A program made the position numbers and the translations under genes. From contig CAKMRJ010003334.1 in assembly GCA_928212115.1 (NCBI GenBank), positions 106,383,633 to 106,447,632 of the forward strand: a DNA stretch of 64,000 nt, written 5' to 3'. Shown here in pieces: positions 55,623 through 64,000 of this stretch; position 1 is the stretch's first letter, and every line of letters starts with the position of its first letter. The notes beneath the pieces are model-generated. The model was not told the DNA's origin and searched no databases. It worked only from the letters and a program-made list of their open reading frames with translations. Source of the stretch: Lactuca virosa (lineage: Eukaryota > Streptophyta > Magnoliopsida > Asterales > Asteraceae).

Positions 55623-57257
55623 ATGTCTTCTGCTAATTATTCCAACATGAACTATGTTTCTATTGCTAACAGCTTGGGATCTGGTTCACGGGCACCCATA
55701 CTTATTCCCGAAGAGTATAATTCATGGGTTGGCCGTATGAATCTTCATCGCAACTCCATAAATGAAAATGTCTGGAATTGTGTAGAAGGAACATATATTA
55801 CTCCAGAAGACATGGCTACTCTTGTTACAAATCAAGCAACTCTTGCTGAAACCGAAAAAAGACTGCAACTCCAAGCCAAAAAGGAACTTGTGTCTGGAAT
55901 TCCCCACAGTATTCTAAGTCAAATGGATGACATAATACTGTTGACTGCAAATCAAATCTGGGAAAATTTAAAAAATCGTTTTTGTGGAAATCAAAGAATT
56001 ATTGGAAACAAAAGAACATCTGTTTTAAATGAATTCGATAATTTCAAGATGCTTTCATCAGAAACCATCCATGATGCTCATGATAGGTTCAATTTTATCA
56101 TGGTAAAAATGAACAATTTGGGCATCAAAAAGACACAACACGAGATAAATCTCAAGTTTCTAAACAATCTTTACGAAAGCTGGAAGATGGTTAAACTCAT
56201 CATTCAGGGAAATCCAGCCATTCATACTGAAACTTTATACAATTTGTATGGAGAACTTCAATCGTATGAATCCTCGATTGACCCACCAACCACTACAGCT
56301 TTTGGAGGACCACTTGCTCTCGTTTCCACATCTTCTCAAAACCAAACACCTTTTAATGAACAAAACTTCAATCATTTTAATCAGACATCTTTTCAAAACC
56401 AACCCTTTTTGAACAATTCTTTTGATCAATCTGATTTAAATGATGAAGCAGACTACCAACAACTGTGTGCTTTGGTAGCAAACACAAACCTCCAGAGATT
56501 TATTCCAAATCACGGTCAATCGAATTTTAAACCAAATTTTCAAAACCGACCATCATTTGGACAAAATAATTCTGGATTTCAACCAAGACCTCAACCTGTT
56601 CAAAACAACTCAGGTTTTCAACCAAGACCTTATTTTGGACAAAATTTTCAAAGACCTTCCTTCCAAAACAATTCAAACCAAGGTTTTCAAAACCAGGGAT
56701 TTCAAAACAATCCCAACTCAAGTCATCATAACAATAACCAAAACAACAGTTTTCAAAACCAAAACAGAGGATTCCAAAATCAAGGTTACACTAATCAAAA
56801 CAATGGCTTTCAAAACAACCAAAATTTTGGATTCCAACAGAACCCTTCCCAATCTTCCCAACAAATCCAAACTCAAGCTCCTGAAAGACTTCCGATTAAA
56901 AGTCAAAAGGATGACAGTGATGAAGAAGTGATCATTTGTCACAACTGCAAAGGAACTAATCACTATGCCAGAGAATGCCGAGCCAAAAACAAAACCAAAG
57001 TCAAAGACTCAGCATACTACGCTCAAAAAGCCGATGAATTAAAGAAACAGGAAAATCAAGATAAGCAAAGAGCATTGATGGCAATCCATGAACCAAACGT
57101 GGAATACTGGCCAACTTCTGAAGACGAAGCTGACAATGAACCAACACAATCAAACTTCTGTTTCGTAGTTGGTGTTGATAGACCTTCAAGAGCTCCAAAC
57201 GTCATAGAACAGGTATGGTCTATGATCTCTGAACTTGGTCTTTCAAATCAATTTTGA
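55623..57257 (+). CDS. SIRE-type copia Gag with Q/N-rich domain
   Basis: 544 residues from MSSANYSNMNYVSIANSLGS. Residues about 20-215 are the copia Gag core (ILIPEEYNSWVGRM ... NFIMVKMNNLGIKKTQHEIN). Residues about 235-420 are a low-complexity domain of Gln, Asn and Phe with recurrent GFQNQ/GFQPRP motifs. The CCHC knuckle CHNCKGTNHYAREC has C439, C442, H447 and C452. It ends in a TGA overlapping the next frame by 23 bases; a four-T run at 57252 is where the frame changes. Gag would form particles and bind element RNA. Possibly still translated. Confidence 0.92.
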   Translation: MSSANYSNMNYVSIANSLGSGSRAPILIPEEYNSWVGRMNLHRNSINENVWNCVEGTYITPEDMATLVTNQATLAETEKRLQLQAKKELVSGIPHSILSQMDDIILLTANQIWENLKNRFCGNQRIIGNKRTSVLNEFDNFKMLSSETIHDAHDRFNFIMVKMNNLGIKKTQHEINLKFLNNLYESWKMVKLIIQGNPAIHTETLYNLYGELQSYESSIDPPTTTAFGGPLALVSTSSQNQTPFNEQNFNHFNQTSFQNQPFLNNSFDQSDLNDEADYQQLCALVANTNLQRFIPNHGQSNFKPNFQNRPSFGQNNSGFQPRPQPVQNNSGFQPRPYFGQNFQRPSFQNNSNQGFQNQGFQNNPNSSHHNNNQNNSFQNQNRGFQNQGYTNQNNGFQNNQNFGFQQNPSQSSQQIQTQAPERLPIKSQKDDSDEEVIICHNCKGTNHYARECRAKNKTKVKDSAYYAQKADELKKQENQDKQRALMAIHEPNVEYWPTSEDEADNEPTQSNFCFVVGVDRPSRAPNVIEQVWSMISELGLSNQF

Positions 57258-58536
57258 GTCCCATATAACCAAGATTGAGAAAAGTCTAGAAGCTGATCTC
57301 AAAAAATATCATGACACAATGATCAATTCCGATATCTACAAATCTGAGTTACAAACCTTGCAACTCAAATTTGGAGAATCAACAAGGATAAAGAACAAAT
57401 TGGAAAGAGACGTTGAAAGAAAATCAGAAGATTATAATCACGTCTTGGAACAATTAAATCAAACCCTAATTCAGAAAAAGGATTTGGAACAAAAAAATCA
57501 GTCAGTCATTTCCTCTAAATCAAAAGATGTTTTAGAAAAGGAAATCCTTCAGTTGAAACAAAACTTTCAAGAATCAACTGAAAAATACAAAACTTTAAAT
57601 GAAAAACTGACTGATTCTTTAAACCAAACCAATTTTCTTGAATCTGAAAACAAAAGATTGATATGGAATATGAATTCTATCAAAATTGCTAGAAAACTAA
57701 GTGATGATGTTTTCACCAAAGCAAACACCTTAGGAACTGGCAAAATTGATACGAATTACAGACCAGGAATTGGAAGAGAATCCTTTGAAAATGAACTAGC
57801 TAAACAAGAAAACATGACAATTTGTGAAAACTCTGAATCCACTCTTCCAGATCTTTTCACATCTGCTAATGAGGAAGATTCAGATGACGAAACAGTTATC
57901 AACTGTAGCCCAGATGACACTGCTTTCACTGTTTCCAAAAAGTCTATCAAAAGAGTTGTAAAATCTGAAACAAACTCTGCTAGTTCTTCAACAAACCAAA
58001 TCAAACATACCAATGAAGCAACCATACCCCCACTTAACAAACCAAAGGCTTTTGAAAACAAACCAAAGAAACCTGTTAAACCATACGTCATACCTCAAAA
58101 ACAGGTTTCCAAACAAAAACCAAAACCTTTTCAAAAACCTTTTGAAAACCGCTTTCAAGAGATCACCTTTAAAAATTCAAGGAACTTTAAAAAACGACCA
58201 AATCAGAAAGTTCCAAACCATCATCTTCAAAAAGCTTTTCACAACTGCCAATCACATCCCAGATATGAAGAGAACTTTTCAAACAAATCTTCACATCTAG
58301 GATATCGTTCACCAAATCACAGATTTTATAAACCCACAGGTTTTCAAAAACAAATCACATTTTGGGAAAACTTGATAAATAAAATCAAACGTCAACCATT
58401 CCATCCTAATAATCCAAACTCTTATAGAAATGTGAAGTCAAATGCTATAAGAAATTCATTAAGCAAAACACCCAAAATAACAACAACTAACAAACCAGGA
58501 CCCATTCAGATTTGGGTACCTAAACCTTCTGTCTAA
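57235..58536 (+). CDS. SIRE-type linker with coiled-coil region
   Basis: 433 codons in frame +1 relative to gag. The first 150 residues are charged heptad-like helix (for example KSLEADLKKYHDTMINSDIY and DLEQKNQSVISSKSK), likely coiled coil. A middle acidic part (SANEEDSDDETVINCSPDD) is followed by a basic K/P/N-rich tail ending QIWVPKPSV. Closed by TAA at 58534 with a TAG two codons on. The minus-strand SIRE-type element has a coiled and acidic part and a basic tail ending WVPK at the same place. Role unknown; probably part of Gag maturation or assembly. Confidence 0.75.
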   Translation: MVFQINFESHITKIEKSLEADLKKYHDTMINSDIYKSELQTLQLKFGESTRIKNKLERDVERKSEDYNHVLEQLNQTLIQKKDLEQKNQSVISSKSKDVLEKEILQLKQNFQESTEKYKTLNEKLTDSLNQTNFLESENKRLIWNMNSIKIARKLSDDVFTKANTLGTGKIDTNYRPGIGRESFENELAKQENMTICENSESTLPDLFTSANEEDSDDETVINCSPDDTAFTVSKKSIKRVVKSETNSASSSTNQIKHTNEATIPPLNKPKAFENKPKKPVKPYVIPQKQVSKQKPKPFQKPFENRFQEITFKNSRNFKKRPNQKVPNHHLQKAFHNCQSHPRYEENFSNKSSHLGYRSPNHRFYKPTGFQKQITFWENLINKIKRQPFHPNNPNSYRNVKSNAIRNSLSKTPKITTTNKPGPIQIWVPKPSV

Positions 58537-58542
58537 TTGTAG

Positions 58543-59507
58543 GTATTTAATGTTGGAGAACCCAAGGATGATACATGGTATATTGATAGTGGTTGCTCCA
58601 AGCATATGACAGGAAACCGAAACTACCTGCGTGACTTCAAACCACCCAAACAAATCAAGATGTTACCTTCGGCAACAACATGACGGCAAAAATCAAAGGT
58701 TATGGAAACATAACAAATGGTAACTTCACCATAAAGAAAGTTGCCTATGTCGATGACCTGAAACACAACCTCATCAGTGTTTCTCAACTGTGTGATAACA
58801 ATCTTGAAGTCCTATTCACCAAACAAAGAAGCTTGATCATGGACGCCAAAACCAAAGAAATCATTGTTGATTCTTACCGTGCCGGAAATATGTATCCACT
58901 TGACATGGATCTTATCTATGGTAAACCCGATATATGTCTGCTATCAAAAGCCCCAGCAGATATCAGTTGGTTATGGCACCGCCGCCTTTCCCATCTAAAC
59001 TTTGGGTACATCAACAAACTGATCGGCGATGATCTTGTTAGAGGACTGCCACTTCTGAAGCTTGATAATGAAACTCTTTGTGTCGCATGTGAAAAAGGAA
59101 AACTTTCCAAATCAACTCACAAAAGCATCTCAGAATCTAGTGTATCCGAACCACTAGAATTACTGCACATAGACCTTTGTGGCCCTGCCAAAACCCAAAC
59201 CATACAAGGGAAGAAGTACATTCTTGTTGTCGTTGATGGCTTCTCGCGCTTTACTTGGGTCTTTTTTCTTAAGACTAAAATCAGAAGCACCTGAAGAAAT
59301 GATCAACTTCATCAAACAAATCGAACTGAAGCTCAAACGACCTGTTCGAAGAATCCGAAGTGATAATGGTTTAGAGTTCAAAAACAAGACTCTAGATTCA
59401 TTTCTCAAAGACAAAGGAATTGAACATAACTTCTCAGCCCATACACTCCACAACAGAACGGCATTGTCGAAAGAAGGAACAGAACTCTATGTGAAGCTGC
59501 AAGATCA
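58543..59507 (+). pseudogene. copia protease end, HHCC finger and integrase N-part (frameshifted)
   Basis: Protease motif TWYIDSGCSKHMTG (58570-58611), then a frame change near 58657, then VKHN-type text DDLKHNLISVSQL, the HHCC finger (WLWHRRLSHLNFGY ... CVACEKGKLSK), and the integrase core start LLHIDLCGPA and VVVDGFSRFTWVFF. A frame change at the T run 59262-59267 and another at the C run 59438-59440 break the core around RIRSDNGLEFKN. Catalytic acidic residues are all visible across the frames. Confidence 0.9.
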
Positions 59508-61445
59508 ATGCTTATCTTCGCTGATCTGCCACAATACTTCTGGGCAGAAGCAATAGCCACAGCTTGCTACACTCAAAATCGTTCCTTAATCCATAAACAT
59601 CTTCATAAAACACCATATGAAGTCATTAACAACCGAAAACCAAACATCAAATTTTTCCATATTTTTGGTTGTCGATGCTTCATAAAGAACAATAAAGATC
59701 ACCTTTCAAAATTTGAATCAAGGTCGGACGAAGGAATTTTCCTTGGTTACTCGTTTTCCTCAGCTGCTTATCGAGTACTGAACAAACGTACCAGAGTAAT
59801 TGAAGAAAGTACCGATGTTCATTTCGATGAATTTTATGTCAGGAAATTGGATCGTGAACATTTTGGTTCAAAAATGATCGATAATATTTTTCAAAATCCA
59901 ATTCAACAAACACCTTCTCCTGACAGAGATATTGAAATCGATCTTGATTTACTTTTTGAACAACCCAAAACCGCTTACAATTCTGAACTTCTAACTACTT
60001 CTATTGATTCTACAGGAACGACCACTGAAGGAACTCCACAAACAAACCGAAATGATGCAGATCAATTCAAGGGGGAACCACCTACACATACTTCTTCATT
60101 GGAACAAACACCAAATCCTCCTTTAAATACCCCATCCCCAAATATCCAAAACAATCCCGATGCATCATTTATGGGGGAACCTTCAAACCTATTCCAAGAT
60201 GAAACTCCCGGAGAAGAACAATGGGATACTGAAATTCCAATTATTATAGCGGAAGAGAATCGCTTAATAAAATGGACCAGAAACCACCCAACTGACCAAA
60301 TCATCGGAGATCCAAACTCAGGCATCCAAACTAGAGCCGCAACTTCTAATGATTGTTTATTTGGAGCCTTCTTATCCATGACTGAACCCAAAACCATACA
60401 TTCTGCTCTCAAAGATCCAGACTGGGTAAAAGCTATGCAAGAAGAGCTAGAAGAATTTGAAAGAAATGACGTATGGAATCTTGTCCCTACCCCACCCGAT
60501 GTTTCTGTTATAGGTTCAAGATGGGTATTCAGAAACAAAACTGACGATCAAGGAATCGTTTGTCGAAACAAGGCACGTCTCGTAGTCAAAGGATATTCAC
60601 AACAAGAAGGAATCGACTACGATGAAACATATGCTCCAGTTGCCAGAATTGAAGCAATTCGCATCTTTCTTGCATATGCTGCACATAAGAACTTCAAAGT
60701 ATTCCAAATGGATGTTAAATGTGCATTCCTACATGGAGAGTTAGATCGCGATGTATACATCCAACAACCACCAGGTTTCGAAGATCCCAAATTTCCTGAT
60801 CACAGCTTCAAATTGCAGAAAGCTGTCTATGGCTTGAAACAAGCACCCCGAGCCTGGTATGCCACATTGACAACCTTTCTCGAAGAATCAGGTTTTAAAA
60901 GAGGTTCAATCGATCAAACCCTCTTTCGTAAAATCTATAATAAACATCTTTTAATCGTACAAATATATGTTGATGACATTATTTTCGGTTCTACTGATGA
61001 ATCTTTGAGTATTAAGTTTGCAGATCTAATGAAGAGCAAATTTGAAATGAGCATGATTGGGGAGATGACTACTTTTCTCGGACTTCAAATCAAACAGTCA
61101 ACTGATGGCATTTTCATCAACCAAGAGAATTATGTCAAAAACCTACTCACTCGCTTTTCAATGGACAAATCCAATACCGCAAAAACCCCAATGGCTTTTG
61201 GATACAAAATCGATGCAGACTTAAATGGCAAACCTGTTGATCAGAAAAGATATCGTGGAATGATCGGATCACTCTTATACCTCACTGCCAGCAGACCTGA
61301 CATCATGTTTTCTACATGTGTCTGTGCCAGATACCAAGCAAATCCTATGGAATCCCATGTAGTTGCTGTGAAACGCATCTTCAAATACCTAAAAGGCACT
61401 CCCAAACTTGGCCTTGGTATCCAGCTAAATCCGATTTTCAGCTGA
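59508..61445 (+). CDS. copia integrase C-part and reverse transcriptase
   Basis: 645 codons. Integrase end (LPQYFWAEAIATACYTQNRS, FHIFGCRCFI), an acidic linker, then RT from DWVKAMQEELEEFERNDVWN through RWVFRNKTDDQGIV, VDYDE-like GIDYDETYAPVARIE, MDVKCAFLHGELDRDV, AVYGLKQAPRAWYATL, catalytic YVDDIIFGS and LTASRPDIMF. Uninterrupted over the whole RT. The first Met shown is internal to integrase; the natural product would be a polyprotein. A frame change at about 61414 leads to RNase H. Confidence 0.93.
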   Translation: MLIFADLPQYFWAEAIATACYTQNRSLIHKHLHKTPYEVINNRKPNIKFFHIFGCRCFIKNNKDHLSKFESRSDEGIFLGYSFSSAAYRVLNKRTRVIEESTDVHFDEFYVRKLDREHFGSKMIDNIFQNPIQQTPSPDRDIEIDLDLLFEQPKTAYNSELLTTSIDSTGTTTEGTPQTNRNDADQFKGEPPTHTSSLEQTPNPPLNTPSPNIQNNPDASFMGEPSNLFQDETPGEEQWDTEIPIIIAEENRLIKWTRNHPTDQIIGDPNSGIQTRAATSNDCLFGAFLSMTEPKTIHSALKDPDWVKAMQEELEEFERNDVWNLVPTPPDVSVIGSRWVFRNKTDDQGIVCRNKARLVVKGYSQQEGIDYDETYAPVARIEAIRIFLAYAAHKNFKVFQMDVKCAFLHGELDRDVYIQQPPGFEDPKFPDHSFKLQKAVYGLKQAPRAWYATLTTFLEESGFKRGSIDQTLFRKIYNKHLLIVQIYVDDIIFGSTDESLSIKFADLMKSKFEMSMIGEMTTFLGLQIKQSTDGIFINQENYVKNLLTRFSMDKSNTAKTPMAFGYKIDADLNGKPVDQKRYRGMIGSLLYLTASRPDIMFSTCVCARYQANPMESHVVAVKRIFKYLKGTPKLGLGIQLNPIFS

Positions 61446-61921
61446 ACGCTTTCACCGACTCAGACTATGGAGGATGCAAGTTAGATAGAAAGAGTACATC
61501 TGGTAGCTGTCAATTCCTAGGAGGTAGACTAGTGAGTTGGACTTCAAAGAAACAGACTTGTGTATCCACATCAACAGCAGAAGCTGAATACGTCGCTGCC
61601 GCCAGCTGTTGTTCGCAAGTCATATGGATGCAAACTCAACTGCGAGACTATGGCTTCAAAATTTCACAAATTCCCATATTTTGTGACTCAACCAGTGCAA
61701 TTGCCATTTCTCACAATCCCGTTCACCATTCCATGACAAAGCACATCGACATTCGATATCATTTCATCAAAGACAACATTCAAAAGGGTCATATCGAATT
61801 GCACTTCATCAACACCGAAGATCAAATTGCCGATGTCTTCACTAAGGCTCTCGATGAAACAAAGTTTCAATACTTCCTAGGCCGTCTAGGAATGTTAAAT
61901 CCAGATAACATCTATCCTTAA
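61446..61921 (+). pseudogene. copia RNase H (frameshifted from RT)
   Basis: In frame +2: LNAFTDSDYGGCKLDRKSTS, VSTSTAEAEYVAAASC, IFCDSTSAIAISHNPVHHSM and DVFTKALDETKFQ, with the acidic catalytic positions D, E, D present. Ends at a TAA at 61919. RNase H removes RNA template during cDNA synthesis. It would be separated from RT by the frame change at 61414. Confidence 0.9.
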
Positions 61922-63610
61922 ACTTTTACTTTTTGTTTGTACAAAAGTGTGTTTACTTTCATTCAAAAGGAAAATTCAAAAACAATTGAAAATTGCTTTC
62001 CTTTCAAAAATACCAAAAACATTCAAATAACCAATATTTCCAAAAACATTCAGAAAAACAAATCTTCAAAAAAAAATTAATAAAAGACTTGCCATAATAA
62101 GCTTTTATAGAACCTTGTGATTAATCTTCTCTTGACTTAATTTTCAGATGCTTATGCTCGATGAAGATTTTAAGTCATATTGATTCTCAATTGGAGTGAA
62201 GGTTCAAATATCCTACTTTTCATAATGTATATAACTTTATTTCCTTCGATTTTATTTCATTATTGACGATTTTAAACAATCAAGGGACATAAGGTTAGGA
62301 GGTTCAGATGAAAACAAAAACCCATGTGAGAATTTGTGCCTCGTCGATCTAAATCATTGTGGAAATCATTTCTTGTGAGCTTAGGTGTGTCACTATTGCT
62401 TATAAGGTATAACCGATTATACCTTGTCACGGTCTCATTTTTGCTTAGATATCAAAATGACCAGGGACGATACATTCATTTCTTACATACTAGACAAACT
62501 GTCTTTTATGCCACCTATCCCTACCCAGATAAAGCCAACCAAAAATGAAGACTTGCGATCCCATGATCCATCAAGCAAAACGACATATCCTTACAAGAAA
62601 CCAAAGGAGAAACAAAGATCTATCTCCAACAAATGGTATCAAAAAACCCCACAGGAGAAACAAAGATCTATCAAATCCAATCCTCAAAGACAAATCAACA
62701 AGATACCAAACCATTCACCGAAGAAATACCAAAGAAAACAAAATATTACATTTGGTATTTTCAAACAAACTTTCAACCAAATGGTTATTTCAAAACAAAA
62801 TCATAAAATTCCCGATTTGTTTTAACCATTTTTGACAAAAGAAGATAGCTCAATCACTCAAGTCAAATACTCTTAAAAACTCTCAAATGTAGCAAACTCT
62901 CAAACAAAATATCTTTTTACAGTAAATCGATATTGATCAACAAACAGGATACTATCAAAGAAGAAGCTTCAACAACAATGGATTTCCCGGGATACTGTAG
63001 CCTTCATCATTGAAGATTCTTAGCTGCAAACTGCACTATGAAAATTGCTAAACCCCTCTACATGTATTTCCCGACGGAGAGAGAGTGAACGTTAATGGCA
63101 TGAATGAAGAACCCGCTGAGTAATGCCGAAACCAGTCTTATGTGATTGATTATCTAATAATGAGACTAAGTGACTTACAGGAAAAAGCATAGCTGAACAC
63201 CTCCAATATGAGTGTGAGTCGTCAGAGAGAGATATCACTCATTTTTAGTGATCATTAACCTGTTCTGCTGCCAGAACAACCAAACACCCAAGTGAAGTGT
63301 GAGCTATACCAATAAGCGTTCATCTGAATCGACCTGTTAAACCACTTGTCGTCAGAAATAATGCTATAAAATCTTAAGAAATCTCTTTAGATACATATAT
63401 GGCTACCCTTTGATAACCGAACCCGAGACTTTGATTCGGAAACAAATTTCTGAAAATCTTTTACATAAGATATGTTAAACAAAGTCACAAGCTTTCAAAA
63501 CGATCACTATGTTTTATATATATCTTATCATTGACAAAAACTTTTATCCCAAATCTTCAAGATTAAAACTGTTAATGTGATAATATTTGTCCTTATTTCA
63601 TCAATGATCA
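61922..63610 (+). other. 3' spacer of SIRE-type element
   Basis: About 1.7 kb of AT-rich sequence between RNase H and PPT. One 133-codon frame (62424-62825) is rich in K, Q, N and P with repeats of the type KEKQRSI; it lacks signal peptide or membrane segment, so I do not call it env-like. Runs of CAAAA/AAAC suggest low-complexity leader-like sequence. Confidence 0.6.
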
Positions 63611-63623
63611 CATAGGGGGAAAT
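63611..63623 (+). other. Polypurine tract of SIRE-type element
   Basis: CATAGGGGGAAAT directly before the 3' LTR. Confidence 0.88.
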
Positions 63624-64000
63624 TGTTGGAAAATGTTTTTGTATGTGACCATCACTGAAATAAGACGAACTGTTTTGATGTTATCTAACAAATATTATCA
63701 GTTATTTCAGGTTGTATCAATGCGTAATCAAAACGGCATATACGAAAACACGTGAATGACAAAAACGCAAAGACGTAAATTCACAACTCGACAAGTCTCA
63801 AACCGCATGAAGATAAGAATCTCAAGACTCAAGTCATGCAACTCAAACCACTTGCAAAACCGAATACAAGATCAAAAACGAATCAAACCAAAGCAAGATG
63901 ATTCACGAACCCGACTCGACTCGCATACCCGCGGATATCATGGATCAACCGAACCTTCAGGTCCCGCGACAGCCCCGGCCCGCATGACAAACCGCACAAA
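63624..64000 (+). repeat. 3' LTR of SIRE-type element, first 377 bp
   Basis: Begins TGTTGGAAAATGTTTTTG. Against the 5' LTR it shows a few substitutions, a one-base loss near 63868 and small deletions around 63947-63980. Continues off the window. Confidence 0.93.

Larger units (their letters stand above)
52871..64000 (+). mobile_element. SIRE-type Ty1/copia element, nearly complete, 3' LTR cut by window
   Basis: 5' LTR (52871-55122), PBS, triplicated leader, gag, linker, protease, integrase, RT, RNase H, 3' spacer, PPT and the first 377 bp of the 3' LTR. Where both LTRs can be compared they differ at few positions plus small indels near the GC-rich segment, so insertion is recent. All main domains are present, but the reading frame shifts at five places, each at a short homopolymer run, and a stop lies just before protease. 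Gene order and spacing match the minus-strand element at 1-8505. Confidence 0.95.

Noticed and set aside
62365..62450. Shared spacer motif CACGGTCTCAT in both SIRE-type elements (also at about 54-64)
   Set aside because: The two occurrences lie on opposite strands relative to their elements, so they are not equivalent positions.
62424..62825. Env-like gene of the SIRE-type element
   Set aside because: The frame is short, K/Q/N-rich, with no signal peptide, membrane segment or cysteine pattern.

Overview
This window is plant nuclear DNA, almost entirely nested transposable elements. Evidence for a plant: Ty1/copia and Ty3/gypsy LTR elements primed by initiator tRNA-Met (TGGTATCAGAGC next to several LTRs), telo-box and TGGGCC motifs, hAT and Mutator-like DNA elements, and one intact intronless plant-type tandem CCCH zinc-finger gene. 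A eudicot of the daisy family (lettuce-like) is my guess from overall repeat style; no single sequence here proves it. I found no rRNA, tRNA, CRISPR or bacterial-type genes.

Layout, left to right. (1) 1-8505: minus-strand SIRE-type Ty1/copia element, cut by the left window edge, with decayed gag, a charged linker region, PR-IN and RT-RNase H, then PBS and 5' LTR on the right. It sits inside (2) 8506-13710, a plus-strand copia element with a structured leader, decayed gag-pol and 3' LTR. That element sits inside (3) 13711-17912, a minus-strand gypsy-like element (gag start and 5' LTR), whose LTR is split by a 2.9 kb solo LTR (14812-17692, TSD AAGTG). (4) 17913-35661: remnant of another LTR split by a long-LTR gypsy element (18178-35486, TSD ATTTT), itself split by a 7,464-bp non-autonomous copia element (21481-28944, TSD ATGTT) whose two 753-bp LTRs are about 99% identical. 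(5) 35758-36720: two hAT-type MITEs of one family, one nested in the other. (6) 37291-38720: 3' part of a dead hAT transposase gene. (7) 39309-40391: the only apparently working host gene, an RR-TZF zinc-finger protein on the minus strand. (8) 40794-51096: a Mutator-like element with long terminal inverted repeats, split by a minus-strand gypsy element (41635-50500), which carries a related solo LTR (43323-45187) at its PPT/3'LTR junction. (9) 51139-52650: an LTR-like, promoter-bearing segment with a (TA)n tract. (10) 52871-64000: a plus-strand SIRE-type copia element with a full 2.25-kb 5' LTR, gag, linker, PR-IN-RT-RNase H and the first 377 bp of the 3' LTR.

The most unusual signal is RNA structure in the copia family represented by 21481-28944 and 8506-13710. 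Its long leader has several families of stem-loops. In one, four hairpins in one element share an almost invariant 17-19-nt loop (core ATTACGGCATCCC) while their stems are unrelated in sequence. At equivalent leader positions in the two elements the stems differ yet still pair, which is covariation. Other hairpins have a constant ACTTG-YYCT-CAAGT tip or a constant GGTTAACCGG loop. The element that carries them all has no intact protein gene yet moved recently, so the RNA itself may be what is kept.

Other points: a stop codon plus splice-donor-like AG/GTATT at exactly the same site before the protease in both SIRE elements; stop codons in decayed copies that are mostly TAG, as expected from CAG-to-TAG decay of methylated cytosine; and arrays of short palindromes and tandem hairpins in several gypsy LTRs.
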